Positions 52,663-61,782 of a stretch of 64,000 nt of DNA are shown here, piece after piece (the stretch's first letter is position 1; each line of letters starts with the position of its first letter). The DNA is from Gammaproteobacteria bacterium (GTDB lineage: Bacteria > Pseudomonadota > Gammaproteobacteria > UBA6429 > Thiohalophilaceae), in contig JAJRZT010000021.1 of the NCBI GenBank assembly GCA_024275115.1, positions 1 through 64,000 on the forward strand, read 5' to 3'. A model generated the notes under the pieces. That model saw only the letters and a program-made list of their open reading frames with translations. It was not told where the DNA came from and did not search any database. The translations under genes and the position numbers were made by a program.

Positions 52663-54054
52663 ATGAATAATAATACACCAGTAAAACCATCACCTTTTAC
52701 GCAACAACAACTCGATGCCTACCGCCGCCAGGGCGACCCACTGGCAGATGAAGTGATTGATGCCTTTGCGGCCCAATATGGCGCATCGATTCAGGAACTG
52801 GCAGAAAAACTCCAGAATATTATTAGAATGCCAACCGAAGACGATATGCTGAGTATTATTAATCGTATTTTCCCGGATGATGAAAATATTCGAAATGCCC
52901 TTGAAAAATATTTTACCCAGGCTACCTCATTACCTGACTGGGTCGATGCAGATAAATTAAATTTAGGTGGCCAGGTTTTTCAGGATCATTTATTCAGTGG
53001 TTTTATGGTGCTCGGCTGCTCCAGTTTACCCATTTGCTATGTATGCCGACCCGATGTAAAAGTATTAAGTTTTACAAGACGCTTAATCGACGACGCACCA
53101 AGACGGCTGGTCGAAACATCACAAATGGTAACCGATGTAATGAGCACCGGCGGTCTTACCATCAAGGATGGCCGATTAGCCGGTAAAGGGGTACAGTCCA
53201 TTTTAAAAATACGCTTAATCCATGCATCAATTCGCCACTTACTATTACAAAAGGAAAAATTATTAGCCGCCCACCCGCACGCAAATGATATTGACCCTAA
53301 AAATTTCCTGCTAGCCTATGTGTACGACTCCATTAAGGATCAATGCCACTGGTATGGTGACGCTAAACCGGATGCATGGAACGAAGAAAAAGATGGCATC
53401 CCCATTAATAAAGAAGCTCTTGCTGAAACCCTGCTGACCTTTTCATTTTTAATTTTACGCGGTTTACACAAAATTGGTGTACATCTTAATGCAAACCAGC
53501 AAAACGCCTATTTGCATAGCTGGAATATTGCCGGTTATATTCTCGGCGTCGATGAAAAATTTTTGCAGCACTTTAATAATTTCAAAAATACTGAAGTTAT
53601 TTATGAACAAATACTTCAACGCCGCTTTGGCTCAACAAAAGACGGCATTTTATTACAACAATCTCTACTGGAAGTTTTTTCTGACAATGCTGCACGCCTT
53701 ATTCCTTTCGGTCGCATTTTACATGTGCGCCGTTTGGCAAGGCTGGTTACTTCCAAATTAATATCTGAAGAATGCTACACGGCTCTCGGTTTAAAACTTA
53801 GCCTTTATGATAAATTTATACGTATGTTTGTATGGATGGGCGTTCGTACATTCGGCTGGTTTGTAAACCATGGTTGGCTACGCCCCATCGCCGATTATAT
53901 GTTTGGCCGTATTGCTCAATCTTTATGGGACTGGCGAGCCGACTTTTCTGAGCAGCAAACTAAACAAAGTCATGATAAACATGGCATTTGTAACCCGCTC
54001 GTTATCCCGCGCCACTTAATTAAAACAAGCCACTTATCAACTTCAAAAAAATAA
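52663..54054 (+). CDS. Oxygenase MpaB/Lcp-like (DUF2236) family protein
   Basis: 463 aa; LPDWVDADKLNLGGQVFQDH, ..RLVETSQMVTDVMSTGGL..KIRLIHASIRHLL.., LHSWNIAGYILGVDE. Confidence 0.75.
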   Translation: MNNNTPVKPSPFTQQQLDAYRRQGDPLADEVIDAFAAQYGASIQELAEKLQNIIRMPTEDDMLSIINRIFPDDENIRNALEKYFTQATSLPDWVDADKLNLGGQVFQDHLFSGFMVLGCSSLPICYVCRPDVKVLSFTRRLIDDAPRRLVETSQMVTDVMSTGGLTIKDGRLAGKGVQSILKIRLIHASIRHLLLQKEKLLAAHPHANDIDPKNFLLAYVYDSIKDQCHWYGDAKPDAWNEEKDGIPINKEALAETLLTFSFLILRGLHKIGVHLNANQQNAYLHSWNIAGYILGVDEKFLQHFNNFKNTEVIYEQILQRRFGSTKDGILLQQSLLEVFSDNAARLIPFGRILHVRRLARLVTSKLISEECYTALGLKLSLYDKFIRMFVWMGVRTFGWFVNHGWLRPIADYMFGRIAQSLWDWRADFSEQQTKQSHDKHGICNPLVIPRHLIKTSHLSTSKK

Positions 54055-55001
54055 TGAAAAAAACACTAAAGGAAAGCATTCAAATACAACGCGAGGCGCT
54101 GGAAAAAAGTCTGGCCGCACCACTGGCAAAAATTGCCTTTGCTTGTGAAGCTGCCTGGCCAGACAGGAATGCCCTAAACGATGTACTGCTAAAATCACTC
54201 AATACCATTCCGAACTGTACCTTTTTATATGCGCTAGACACCAGCGGCATACAAATTAGTGACAACATATCCAAGGACGGGTTAATCGTCGAACACTTTG
54301 GCCGCGACCGCTCTAAACGTCCTTATATGAAAGAGTTAGTCCCAGTAAGCGGTTTTTTACTTTCAGAAGCATACATCAGTTTACGTATTGCACGCCCTTC
54401 GCTTACTGCTTTACAGGTTATGCGCAAAGGCAACGAAGTGGTTGGCTTTATTGGTGCCGATTTTGATTTACGTAATCTGCCTGTTACCGCAGAAATGTAT
54501 GAAGAACCATCACAATGGCGACAAATTAAAGGCGATGCTGCCATTCGTGGCACCTTGTTCCAACAAACACGCGCAGAAAGTTTGCTCGACAAACAAATCG
54601 ATCTTGTCATGTCCATACTAGAAGAACTTTGCGTTGCCCACGGGATGTTTCAGTCAGTCATTCACTTTTCCAGCAGCCGCGCAACCATCTGGTTAATGAA
54701 CGACCCTTATCGCTACCATATTTTACAAGCCGACGAATTAACCGACCCAGACATCTGCCTGGCTTACCCCCTGCATAAATACCCCAAAGATGCATTAATA
54801 CCCGCCGAAGCAATCAGCAGTATTATGGATAACATGAAACAACTCCGCTTTACCGACGAAAATATTTATTTACGCTCGGCCTCCATTAATATATTCAACG
54901 GCATGGTCAGCCTGACCTTTTCATGTGACGGCTCACACTATATGCCTTATAAAGAATTTATTGATAAAAATATCCGTTTTTGGGTGGGTAGTGCAACATA
55001 A
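54054..55001 (+). CDS. Soluble PDC/Cache-like sensor-domain protein
   Basis: 315 aa, no obvious TM; TFLYALDTSGIQISDNI..GRDRSKRPYMKEL..LSEAYISLRIARPSLTALQVMRKGNEVVGFIGADFDLRNL. Confidence 0.75.
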   Translation: MKKTLKESIQIQREALEKSLAAPLAKIAFACEAAWPDRNALNDVLLKSLNTIPNCTFLYALDTSGIQISDNISKDGLIVEHFGRDRSKRPYMKELVPVSGFLLSEAYISLRIARPSLTALQVMRKGNEVVGFIGADFDLRNLPVTAEMYEEPSQWRQIKGDAAIRGTLFQQTRAESLLDKQIDLVMSILEELCVAHGMFQSVIHFSSSRATIWLMNDPYRYHILQADELTDPDICLAYPLHKYPKDALIPAEAISSIMDNMKQLRFTDENIYLRSASINIFNGMVSLTFSCDGSHYMPYKEFIDKNIRFWVGSAT

Positions 55002-55176
55002 ACACAAACAACCTCTTTATTCTAAATAGTTTTTCTGCACTAACCATACTTTCCTACCGCGAGCCTTTGCCGTATTTATTTTTCTTAAATATTAAGCGTC
55101 AGAGTATCAAAATAAACGACAGGGCAAGCAAATGCTTGTTTTTATAGAATATAAACTCGCCCAAAGATTAAAAGTT

Positions 55177-55345
55177 TGCTACTTATTAAACACAAAGCTG
55201 GTTTACTTAATTTAGCGGAAGAATTGGGTAATGTCTCCAGAGCTTGTAAAGTGATGGGCGTATCTCGTGATACATTCTATCGCTATCAAGAACTGGTGAA
55301 GAAGGTGGAATCGATAATCTTATCGAAAAAACAAGACGCAAACCT
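55177..55345 (+). pseudogene. Transposase N-terminal remnant (helix-turn-helix, IS481-like)
   Basis: LLLIKHKAGLLNLAEELGNVSRACKVMGVSRDTFYRYQELV / frameshift / EEGGIDNLIEKTRRKPNLIWG. Confidence 0.75.
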
Positions 55346-55577
55346 AATTTAATATGGGGGAAATGCCTGAAAGCCCACTGTTACAACTTCTGGGCTATTG
55401 GAATCTTTTAAATGATACTGCCCGCTCAATTGGCGAATTGTTCAATTCTGTGAATAACATAAAACCCTATAAGGCGTCCAGTTTACCCCTTAACGCGCCG
55501 CTGCGCTCTGCTTTAAGGCCAAATTAACTATAACATTATGTGTAAAAAATGTAGCGCATGACATATGTTTTGTTACA

Positions 55578-56009
55578 ATGAACAAAGTTATGGGCATAAA
55601 AACAACTAAAATTTGGTCTAATCACTTGCTGTTACTGTTGCTAGTAACGGCTTTTCTTACTATGCAGTGGTCATCTGCTCACATCCATTTAAGTGAGCAA
55701 CACAATCATGATGGGATACATCACCAGCATCAGACTAAAACACATGCACATAATGTAACAAATCAAACGGGTGCTATTGATTTCTCACACCAAACAAGTC
55801 ATGCCGATGTCATTGACCTTGTTTATGAATGCAGTTTTCCCAAACAAACAAAACAGAACAGCCCCTCAATTGCTTTAGTTTCCAAGTTTGCTATCCCACT
55901 ACAGTCATTGTTGCTGGTCAGCATTAAAACGCCAGCGATGACAACGACTAAGATAAGCTATTTCGAGCTTTCAACAGTCAATCCACGCGCCCCGCCACAC
56001 CACTCTTAA
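55578..56009 (+). CDS. His-rich exported protein
   Basis: 143 aa, signal peptide, HIHLSEQHNHDGIHHQHQTKTHAHN. Confidence 0.65.
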   Translation: MNKVMGIKTTKIWSNHLLLLLLVTAFLTMQWSSAHIHLSEQHNHDGIHHQHQTKTHAHNVTNQTGAIDFSHQTSHADVIDLVYECSFPKQTKQNSPSIALVSKFAIPLQSLLLVSIKTPAMTTTKISYFELSTVNPRAPPHHS

Positions 56010-56113
56010 ATTTTTTATTGTAAAACCTGTTATCAGCCGTTGTGCTGTTTCAGTCGTTTTAATTATTTTAGAGCGATTGCTGTCGTCCTAAATAAAAATT
56101 TAATGAGGTATTT

Positions 56114-57256
56114 ATGTTACACGTTATAAAACAATTACGATGGCTTCTGGCTGTCTTCATCGCACTGTTTGCGAGCTTGGCTTTTGGGCATGGGATGTCC
56201 GATGCTGAAAAACAACTTATTATTGAAGGAGGCAATCTACGTTATATCTGGATTGGTGCAACCCATATGTTATCGGGTTACGATCATTTAGCTTTTGTCT
56301 TTGGTATTATCTTTTTTCTAACGAAATTTAGGGATATTGTAAAATATATTACCGTCTTCACGCTGGGTCATAGTATCACCCTGATTTTTGCGACCTTTAA
56401 TGCCATTCAGATCAATTACTTTTTAATTGATGCCGTCATTGCATTAAGTGTTTGCTATATCGCCTTCCATAATCTTAATGGTTTTAAGAAACATCTAAAT
56501 ATTAAAGCCCCCAATATGTTGGCGATGATATTTAGCTTGGGGTTAATTCATGGTCTTGGTTTATCTACTCGGTTGCAGCAGTTGCCACTCAATCCTGATC
56601 AGCTATTAATGAATATTATTTCCTTCAATATTGGTATAGAACTAGGTCAAATATCGGCTCTAGCTTTAATGTTACTATTGATTACTGCTTTTCGAAAAAG
56701 TCACCATTTTCCTACTTTTAGCAGGATTTCAAACTACTTTTTAATTCTTTTAGGGGCTTTTCTTTTTCTTATGCAAATGCATGGTTATGAGCATACTGCT
56801 AACGCGGGCGAGTTTGTCGTTAGTGCAGAACCAGTGCAACAAAAGGCAAACCTTGAGCAAGTTCAATCATCTGATTGGAGGGATAGGATAATCATCACTA
56901 TTCCAGCCAGAGGAGAAAAAGAATATAAATTACAACTTGCTAATGGGGCAATGCTTAAATACGCATGGGAAACGGATAAAGGAGAATTATTTTTTGACTT
57001 TCATGGTGAACCAAAAAGCGATACAACAGGTTATTTCAAGAGCTTTTCAAAAGGTACAAAATTTAAGGTAAATGGGGGGTTAACTACGCTGTTTGAAGGA
57101 ACGCACGGCTGGTATTGGAAAAACAATAATAGTTTTCCAGTGGTGATTACTTTGCAGGTAGCAGGTGAATATCAGCGTCTGGACTTAGAGCCTGGTAGCG
57201 AGAAAGTACCCTCTACACAAGCCCCTAATAAACCAACTCGCGATACCATTGATTAA
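56114..57256 (+). CDS. HupE/UreJ family membrane protein with fused C-terminal soluble anchor-type domain
   Basis: GATHMLSGYDHLAFVFGIIFFL..FTLGHSITLI (HupE/UreJ_2), then EKEYKLQLANGAMLKYAWETDKGELFFDFHGEP..LFEGTHGWYWKNNNSFPVVITLQVAGEYQRL. Confidence 0.85.
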   Translation: MLHVIKQLRWLLAVFIALFASLAFGHGMSDAEKQLIIEGGNLRYIWIGATHMLSGYDHLAFVFGIIFFLTKFRDIVKYITVFTLGHSITLIFATFNAIQINYFLIDAVIALSVCYIAFHNLNGFKKHLNIKAPNMLAMIFSLGLIHGLGLSTRLQQLPLNPDQLLMNIISFNIGIELGQISALALMLLLITAFRKSHHFPTFSRISNYFLILLGAFLFLMQMHGYEHTANAGEFVVSAEPVQQKANLEQVQSSDWRDRIIITIPARGEKEYKLQLANGAMLKYAWETDKGELFFDFHGEPKSDTTGYFKSFSKGTKFKVNGGLTTLFEGTHGWYWKNNNSFPVVITLQVAGEYQRLDLEPGSEKVPSTQAPNKPTRDTID

Positions 57257-57268
57257 CAGGAGATTGTT

Positions 57269-57406
57269 ATGAAACAAATAAAATTATTACCGCCATTACT
57301 ATCAGGCGCTTTTATTCTTATGGTGGCTGGATGTTCGAATAGAGGACACTCGCATGATGATAATTCATACAGCAACTCATCAAACAAGCACGATTCAATT
57401 GATTAA
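57269..57406 (+). CDS. Tiny putative lipoprotein (45 aa), not in the ORF track
   Basis: MKQIKLLPPLLSGAFILMVAGCSNRGHSHDDNSYSNSSNKHDSID; lipobox VAGC; preceded by AGGAG. Confidence 0.65.
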   Translation: MKQIKLLPPLLSGAFILMVAGCSNRGHSHDDNSYSNSSNKHDSID

Positions 57407-57424
57407 ACTATTTGGAGAATATGT

Positions 57425-57775
57425 ATGAAAATTTTAAAAACATCACTCGTATTGTTATTATTACTTTTTGGCTCATCTGTGGTGGCCGGGACTGGACACG
57501 ATCATGGCCACAGTCATGCACAAGCCCCTGTTAGTCAAGAAGTAGCGAAAAAAAATGCCTACAAAGTGATGGCCTCTCTTGTCAAAAGAGACAAAATTGA
57601 TAAAAGCTGGTCATCAATATCGGTAAATTCTGTTGATAAAAAAGTAATTAATGGTCGTCCTGAATGGGTTGCAATTTATATAAATGAAAAAATTACCAAC
57701 CCTGACAAACAAAAACTTTATGTGTTTCTGACAATAGGCGGAGAATATATTGCCGTAAATTACACTGGGAAGTAA
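57425..57775 (+). CDS. Exported DUF6488-like family protein
   Basis: 116 aa; signal peptide then GTGHDHGHSHAQAPVSQEVAKKNAYKVMASLVKRDKIDKSW. Confidence 0.75.
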   Translation: MKILKTSLVLLLLLFGSSVVAGTGHDHGHSHAQAPVSQEVAKKNAYKVMASLVKRDKIDKSWSSISVNSVDKKVINGRPEWVAIYINEKITNPDKQKLYVFLTIGGEYIAVNYTGK

Positions 57776-58123
57776 AATCACATAATAAATAGCTGCACCG
57801 GACAATTCAAAGCGGCACTTATTTTGCTAAAAAAACAGCAAAAATGTGCCACTTTAAATTGCCAGTGAGCAAAACGTTAACGGTAATATGACTATTTTCT
57901 ATACCGAGTCTATGCTTATCCTATGAAAGAACAGAATTTTGAGTGGGGTGATTTAAAAAATTGAGAAAACCAGCAAAACATCGTGTTACACTCCCTAAAA
58001 AAATTAATGTAAAAGCAATCCGTAAAAACGAGCATAAACCAACCGTATTTCTGTGCAACTTTTGGTATTTTCTTAGACACCCTTCGCATTGGGAACAAGG
58101 TCTTCGTTTTTCGCGTGGAACTG

Positions 58124-58996
58124 CTAATGCGTATAGCATCGCAAACTCAACCTGAATTGCGTAACCAGTTTGTGCTCCTGGCCAAGAATATTAAATATTT
58201 TTAGCATTGCCACTCGCGGATACGCATCGTTATAAGTTTTGTCTATTTCCATAATATCAACCAGGAGTTGCAGTGCATCGGCATATTCTTTATTTAATAC
58301 GTAAAAAGCAGAGAGCTGTTGCTTTGCCAGTAGATCATTTTTATTTTTATTGACCGTTTCGATTAATATTTCTACATCAATAATTTTTTCTGCAATTACT
58401 AAAAAACTCAACTCATCCTGTAACGCAATAATTTCTTTTAACTTATGCATTTCAGCTGGCAGTGATGCTAATAATTTAAGCGCATCGGCATAGCGCTGTT
58501 CATGTTTTAATAATTTACACAATGAAATAGGTAGCTGGCTATTGTCGGGGTCGGTAACAATGGCATCGGTGATCATTTGATAGGCCTGGTCATGGTTGCC
58601 CTGCGCATACTCGGCAATCGCATCGGCTAAGGCCTGATCTGAATCCTTTGCAATATACTGGCTTAAAACGCGACTAAGATCCGTTTCGGACTGGTAACCG
58701 TGCATGGTTTCAATAACACGTTCATTTCTAAATAATTTTAAAGTAGGTACGCTTGTTATGCTGTATTGTTTGCTAACTTTATATTCTGTTTCGGTATTGA
58801 TGTTCACTAATAACATGCGGCCATTAAACTGGTGAATAATCTTATCCAGAATGGGGTACTGTCGCAAACATGGCCCGGCTTTTTTAGACCAGAAATTAAC
58901 AAGCACCGGGCCTTTGTTTGAATTATCGAGCACAAGCGCCTGAAAGTTATCGGCATTTGCAGCATGAATATAGGGAGAGTCGATTGAATCTATCAT
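58124..58996 (-). CDS. Thioredoxin-domain TPR protein (CnoX/YbbN-like)
   Basis: VLVNFWSKKAGPCLRQYPILDKI, SVPTLKLFRN; TPR-like C-terminus; first active-site Cys replaced (AGPC). Confidence 0.85.
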   Translation of the reverse strand: MIDSIDSPYIHAANADNFQALVLDNSNKGPVLVNFWSKKAGPCLRQYPILDKIIHQFNGRMLLVNINTETEYKVSKQYSITSVPTLKLFRNERVIETMHGYQSETDLSRVLSQYIAKDSDQALADAIAEYAQGNHDQAYQMITDAIVTDPDNSQLPISLCKLLKHEQRYADALKLLASLPAEMHKLKEIIALQDELSFLVIAEKIIDVEILIETVNKNKNDLLAKQQLSAFYVLNKEYADALQLLVDIMEIDKTYNDAYPRVAMLKIFNILGQEHKLVTQFRLSLRCYTH

Positions 58997-59019
58997 TGCA
59001 AAGTTGTATCTTTTTAATG

Positions 59020-59757
59020 CTAGTGGATTTGAGGCATATCGGTTTGGTCAAAATATTCCTGCATAATGTCACGCACAGGTTGTGGATAATTTAAACGTAC
59101 CATTTCAGACATGCCTTCTTTAAAGAACCCTGGGGCATCCATAGGCAGTGCTTCAATTAAAGCACTAAAAACCTGTCGCATCGTGCCAGAATGATGTGAT
59201 CGAGTTGCAACAATACCACGGTTAATATTAAGTATCCGCCACGGACGGTGCATATTGGTAATTTCAATGTCCTGTTTAATGCTGTCGCTACAGGCATCCG
59301 CAATCTGCCCCATAAAGTCAGCTAAAGCAATCAGCTCTCCCGGCTCTTTTAATGCATTGGCTAATTGAGCCAGCGCATCGACAATCGGCTCAAGAATATT
59401 TATATGGCCGTCATTTTTTATTACCCAGTCGGCAATAACTAATGACAATTCCTGCAAACTGTTTTTTTCGACCAGGCTCTTGTTTGCCTCTGCCTGATAG
59501 ATTAATTTTTCTAAAATAGATAAGCCATGCTCACCAATATCGGTAATGTCATTGGCAACAAAATTAGCATGTCGCTTGTCAACGCCCTCGGCAATCTCAA
59601 AGAACTGGTTCATTGCCGCTATCGTGGCTGGCAGTGATTCTTCTGCACTATTATGTACATGACTTTTTTCAGCCTCGATTAAGCGCTCACATAGCTGCAC
59701 AAATTTTTCCCGAGCATCCTTTAACGATATTATTTGTAATTCCATTGATGCCATCAT
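59020..59757 (-). CDS. Conserved hypothetical protein
   Basis: 245 aa, helical; one base from the fabG-like gene on the same strand. Confidence 0.6.
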   Translation of the reverse strand: MMASMELQIISLKDAREKFVQLCERLIEAEKSHVHNSAEESLPATIAAMNQFFEIAEGVDKRHANFVANDITDIGEHGLSILEKLIYQAEANKSLVEKNSLQELSLVIADWVIKNDGHINILEPIVDALAQLANALKEPGELIALADFMGQIADACSDSIKQDIEITNMHRPWRILNINRGIVATRSHHSGTMRQVFSALIEALPMDAPGFFKEGMSEMVRLNYPQPVRDIMQEYFDQTDMPQIH

Positions 59758-60495
59758 TTATACCATCGCGCCGTTAATGTTAATGATCTGGCCAGAGATA
59801 TAAGCAGCATCTTCCGATGCTAAAAATCCAACCAGTTTTGCAACTTCATCGGGTGTGCCGGCTCGTTGCATGGGTACTATTTTTTTAATGGTTTGTTTAT
59901 CAAAAACCCCCTCGGTCATTTCACTTTGAATAACGCCGGGCGCGACCACATTGGCAGTAATGCCACGTGATGCCATTTCAATCGCAATGGATTTTGTTGC
60001 ACCGTGCAAGCCGGACTTAGCCGCAGCATAATTAGCCTGACCACGGTTGCCCATTACCGCAGCAACCGACGACATAGAAATTATTCGCCCCCATCGTGTT
60101 TGCATCATCGGTAATAATAGTGGCTGTGTCACATTAAAAAAACCATTCAGGCTAACATCCAGTACCTTTTTCCACTGCGGTGCCTGCATGCCAGCCATAA
60201 TAGCATCGTCATGAATACCGGCATTGTTCACCACAATTTGTATTGCGCCATTATCTAGCAAAGACTGGAGTTGCTGTTTTGTTTGTTCTGCGTCAGTTAT
60301 ATTAAAAACAATCGCTTCTGCGCTACCACCATCGCATTTTATTTCTGCTACCATTTTTTCCGCACGTTCTGGGCGCGTATTGGCATGCACGATAACATGA
60401 TGGCCACCGGCCGCGAGTTGCCTGCATATTGCAGAGCCAATATCGCCGCTGCCGCCAGTAACAAGCGCACGTCTGGTTTTAGTTTCTATTTTCAT
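59758..60495 (-). CDS. 3-oxoacyl-ACP reductase (FabG-like SDR), aryl-polyene-type cluster
   Basis: ALVTGGSGDIGSAICRQLA; NNAGIHDD; YAAAKSGLHGATKSIA. Confidence 0.92.
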   Translation of the reverse strand: MKIETKTRRALVTGGSGDIGSAICRQLAAGGHHVIVHANTRPERAEKMVAEIKCDGGSAEAIVFNITDAEQTKQQLQSLLDNGAIQIVVNNAGIHDDAIMAGMQAPQWKKVLDVSLNGFFNVTQPLLLPMMQTRWGRIISMSSVAAVMGNRGQANYAAAKSGLHGATKSIAIEMASRGITANVVAPGVIQSEMTEGVFDKQTIKKIVPMQRAGTPDEVAKLVGFLASEDAAYISGQIININGAMV

Positions 60496-60965
60496 CCTGC
60501 CTCTGCCATCTGAATAACCGTTGCCCGACCGGTTGCCACTTTTATCTTTTCGCCTTTTGAATTTTCGCTGGCATCAATAAAGTACATTGTAAATTCATAT
60601 ATTAAACTACCACCCTGCGCCATGCATTGTGTAACGTAAATCATCATCTCCTGTTTAATCTCATCTAACCAAGTATAGCTTAATTCAACATTGCGTACTG
60701 CCGCTAGATAACCGGGCGGTAGCGTTGCACCTTTTTCACGTGCTAGCAAGCCACCATGGATAGCCATTGCCTGAGCACAATATTCAATGGCATGCAGCGC
60801 AGACAATTTATTGTTTTTATACAACGGATTATCTTTTCGCAAGTGTGATTGTGTTGAGCAAAGCGCCGACTGCGTATTCCATTCATGTACGGCGTCATTC
60901 AAACACATTAAGCCTGCATGGGGAATTAGCGTGGCAAGTTCATCTCTTTTAATTATAGGTATCAT
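60492..60965 (-). CDS. Hotdog-fold 3-hydroxyacyl-ACP dehydratase-like protein
   Basis: LIPHAGLMCLNDAVHEW..LSALHAIEYCAQAMAIHGGLLAREKG; 4-bp overlap with the SDR gene. Confidence 0.85.
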   Translation of the reverse strand: MIPIIKRDELATLIPHAGLMCLNDAVHEWNTQSALCSTQSHLRKDNPLYKNNKLSALHAIEYCAQAMAIHGGLLAREKGATLPPGYLAAVRNVELSYTWLDEIKQEMMIYVTQCMAQGGSLIYEFTMYFIDASENSKGEKIKVATGRATVIQMAEAG

Positions 60966-60978
60966 TTTAATAACAATA

Positions 60979-61776
60979 TTAACAGGGCGTTGTATTAATT
61001 TTTAGCGCAGTCGATTGCACATGCGGAAGAATAACAGTCATTGTTTCCTGTTTTGCCAAAGCTTGCAACAAAGGTAATGATCGCGCTGCCGGGTTACCTA
61101 GCCGAAGTTGCTCTAAATTTGAGTCGGCGCAAGTGCTATAAGCAGATTGCTGCATTAATTCAAGTTCTAGCACGGCTATGCTACTTTCCTCTTTTTTTAC
61201 TGACAAACACATTGCCACTGCAAATGCAGCCTCTAAATGACGAGCACCATCAAGTGGTGCAGGCGCAGGGTAGTCATAAGTAACAAGCAGGACTGTTTTT
61301 TGCTCAATGACTGCAAAAGTAGCAGCCTCCAGAAGTGCCATTGTAAAAGTCTCATCACAAGCAGATAAACTGTTTGAGTTATTCTGTGCTTTCGCTGCAA
61401 TCGCCCAATAGCCCGCTGCTGCGTTATGCACGGAGTTATGAAAATTTGTTGGCGAAAGCAAACATTCTGGCAAGGTCAATGCGCTACAAATTTTATCCAG
61501 TATGCCATGATCACCGTCCGATGATGCAAATACGGTGGCATAATTTTGCGCTGCTTCTAAATCAGAACCCACACATTTTTCGGCAGCATGCAGCGCCAGT
61601 TTGATTAATGGTGTTGTGCGCCGCCGCTCATTGGCAGGAAGAATGGCGGGTGAAAATTTTTCTAATGGTTCTGCTCTGTATTTTTCATTTCCACACAGCA
61701 CTGCCTGGCTCCGTTGCCAGTCAGGTAACCCCGGTGCAACCAGACTTATTGCATTCAAATATACTGTCGCACTCAT
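60979..61776 (-). CDS. Beta-ketoacyl synthase chain-length-factor-like protein
   Basis: LSPTNFHNSVHNAAAGYWAIAAKAQNNSNSLSACDETF; no catalytic Cys at the KS nucleophile position. Confidence 0.85.
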   Translation of the reverse strand: MSATVYLNAISLVAPGLPDWQRSQAVLCGNEKYRAEPLEKFSPAILPANERRRTTPLIKLALHAAEKCVGSDLEAAQNYATVFASSDGDHGILDKICSALTLPECLLSPTNFHNSVHNAAAGYWAIAAKAQNNSNSLSACDETFTMALLEAATFAVIEQKTVLLVTYDYPAPAPLDGARHLEAAFAVAMCLSVKKEESSIAVLELELMQQSAYSTCADSNLEQLRLGNPAARSLPLLQALAKQETMTVILPHVQSTALKINTTPC

Positions 61777-61782
61777 GCTGGC

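Noticed and set aside
55460-55540. Possible integron attC-like site (TATAAGGCG...CGCGCCGCTGCGCTC...TAACTATAAC)
   Set aside because: Only a short CCTTAA/TTAAGG stem and GC-rich centre; no convincing paired R/L boxes or terminal GTTRRRY/RYYYAAC pair, and no integrase or cassette array.
57961-58155. 64-aa ORF MRKPAKHRVTLPKKINVKAIRKNEHKP..
   Set aside because: Overlaps the 3' end of the CnoX-like gene, no recognisable family and no clear ribosome-binding site.
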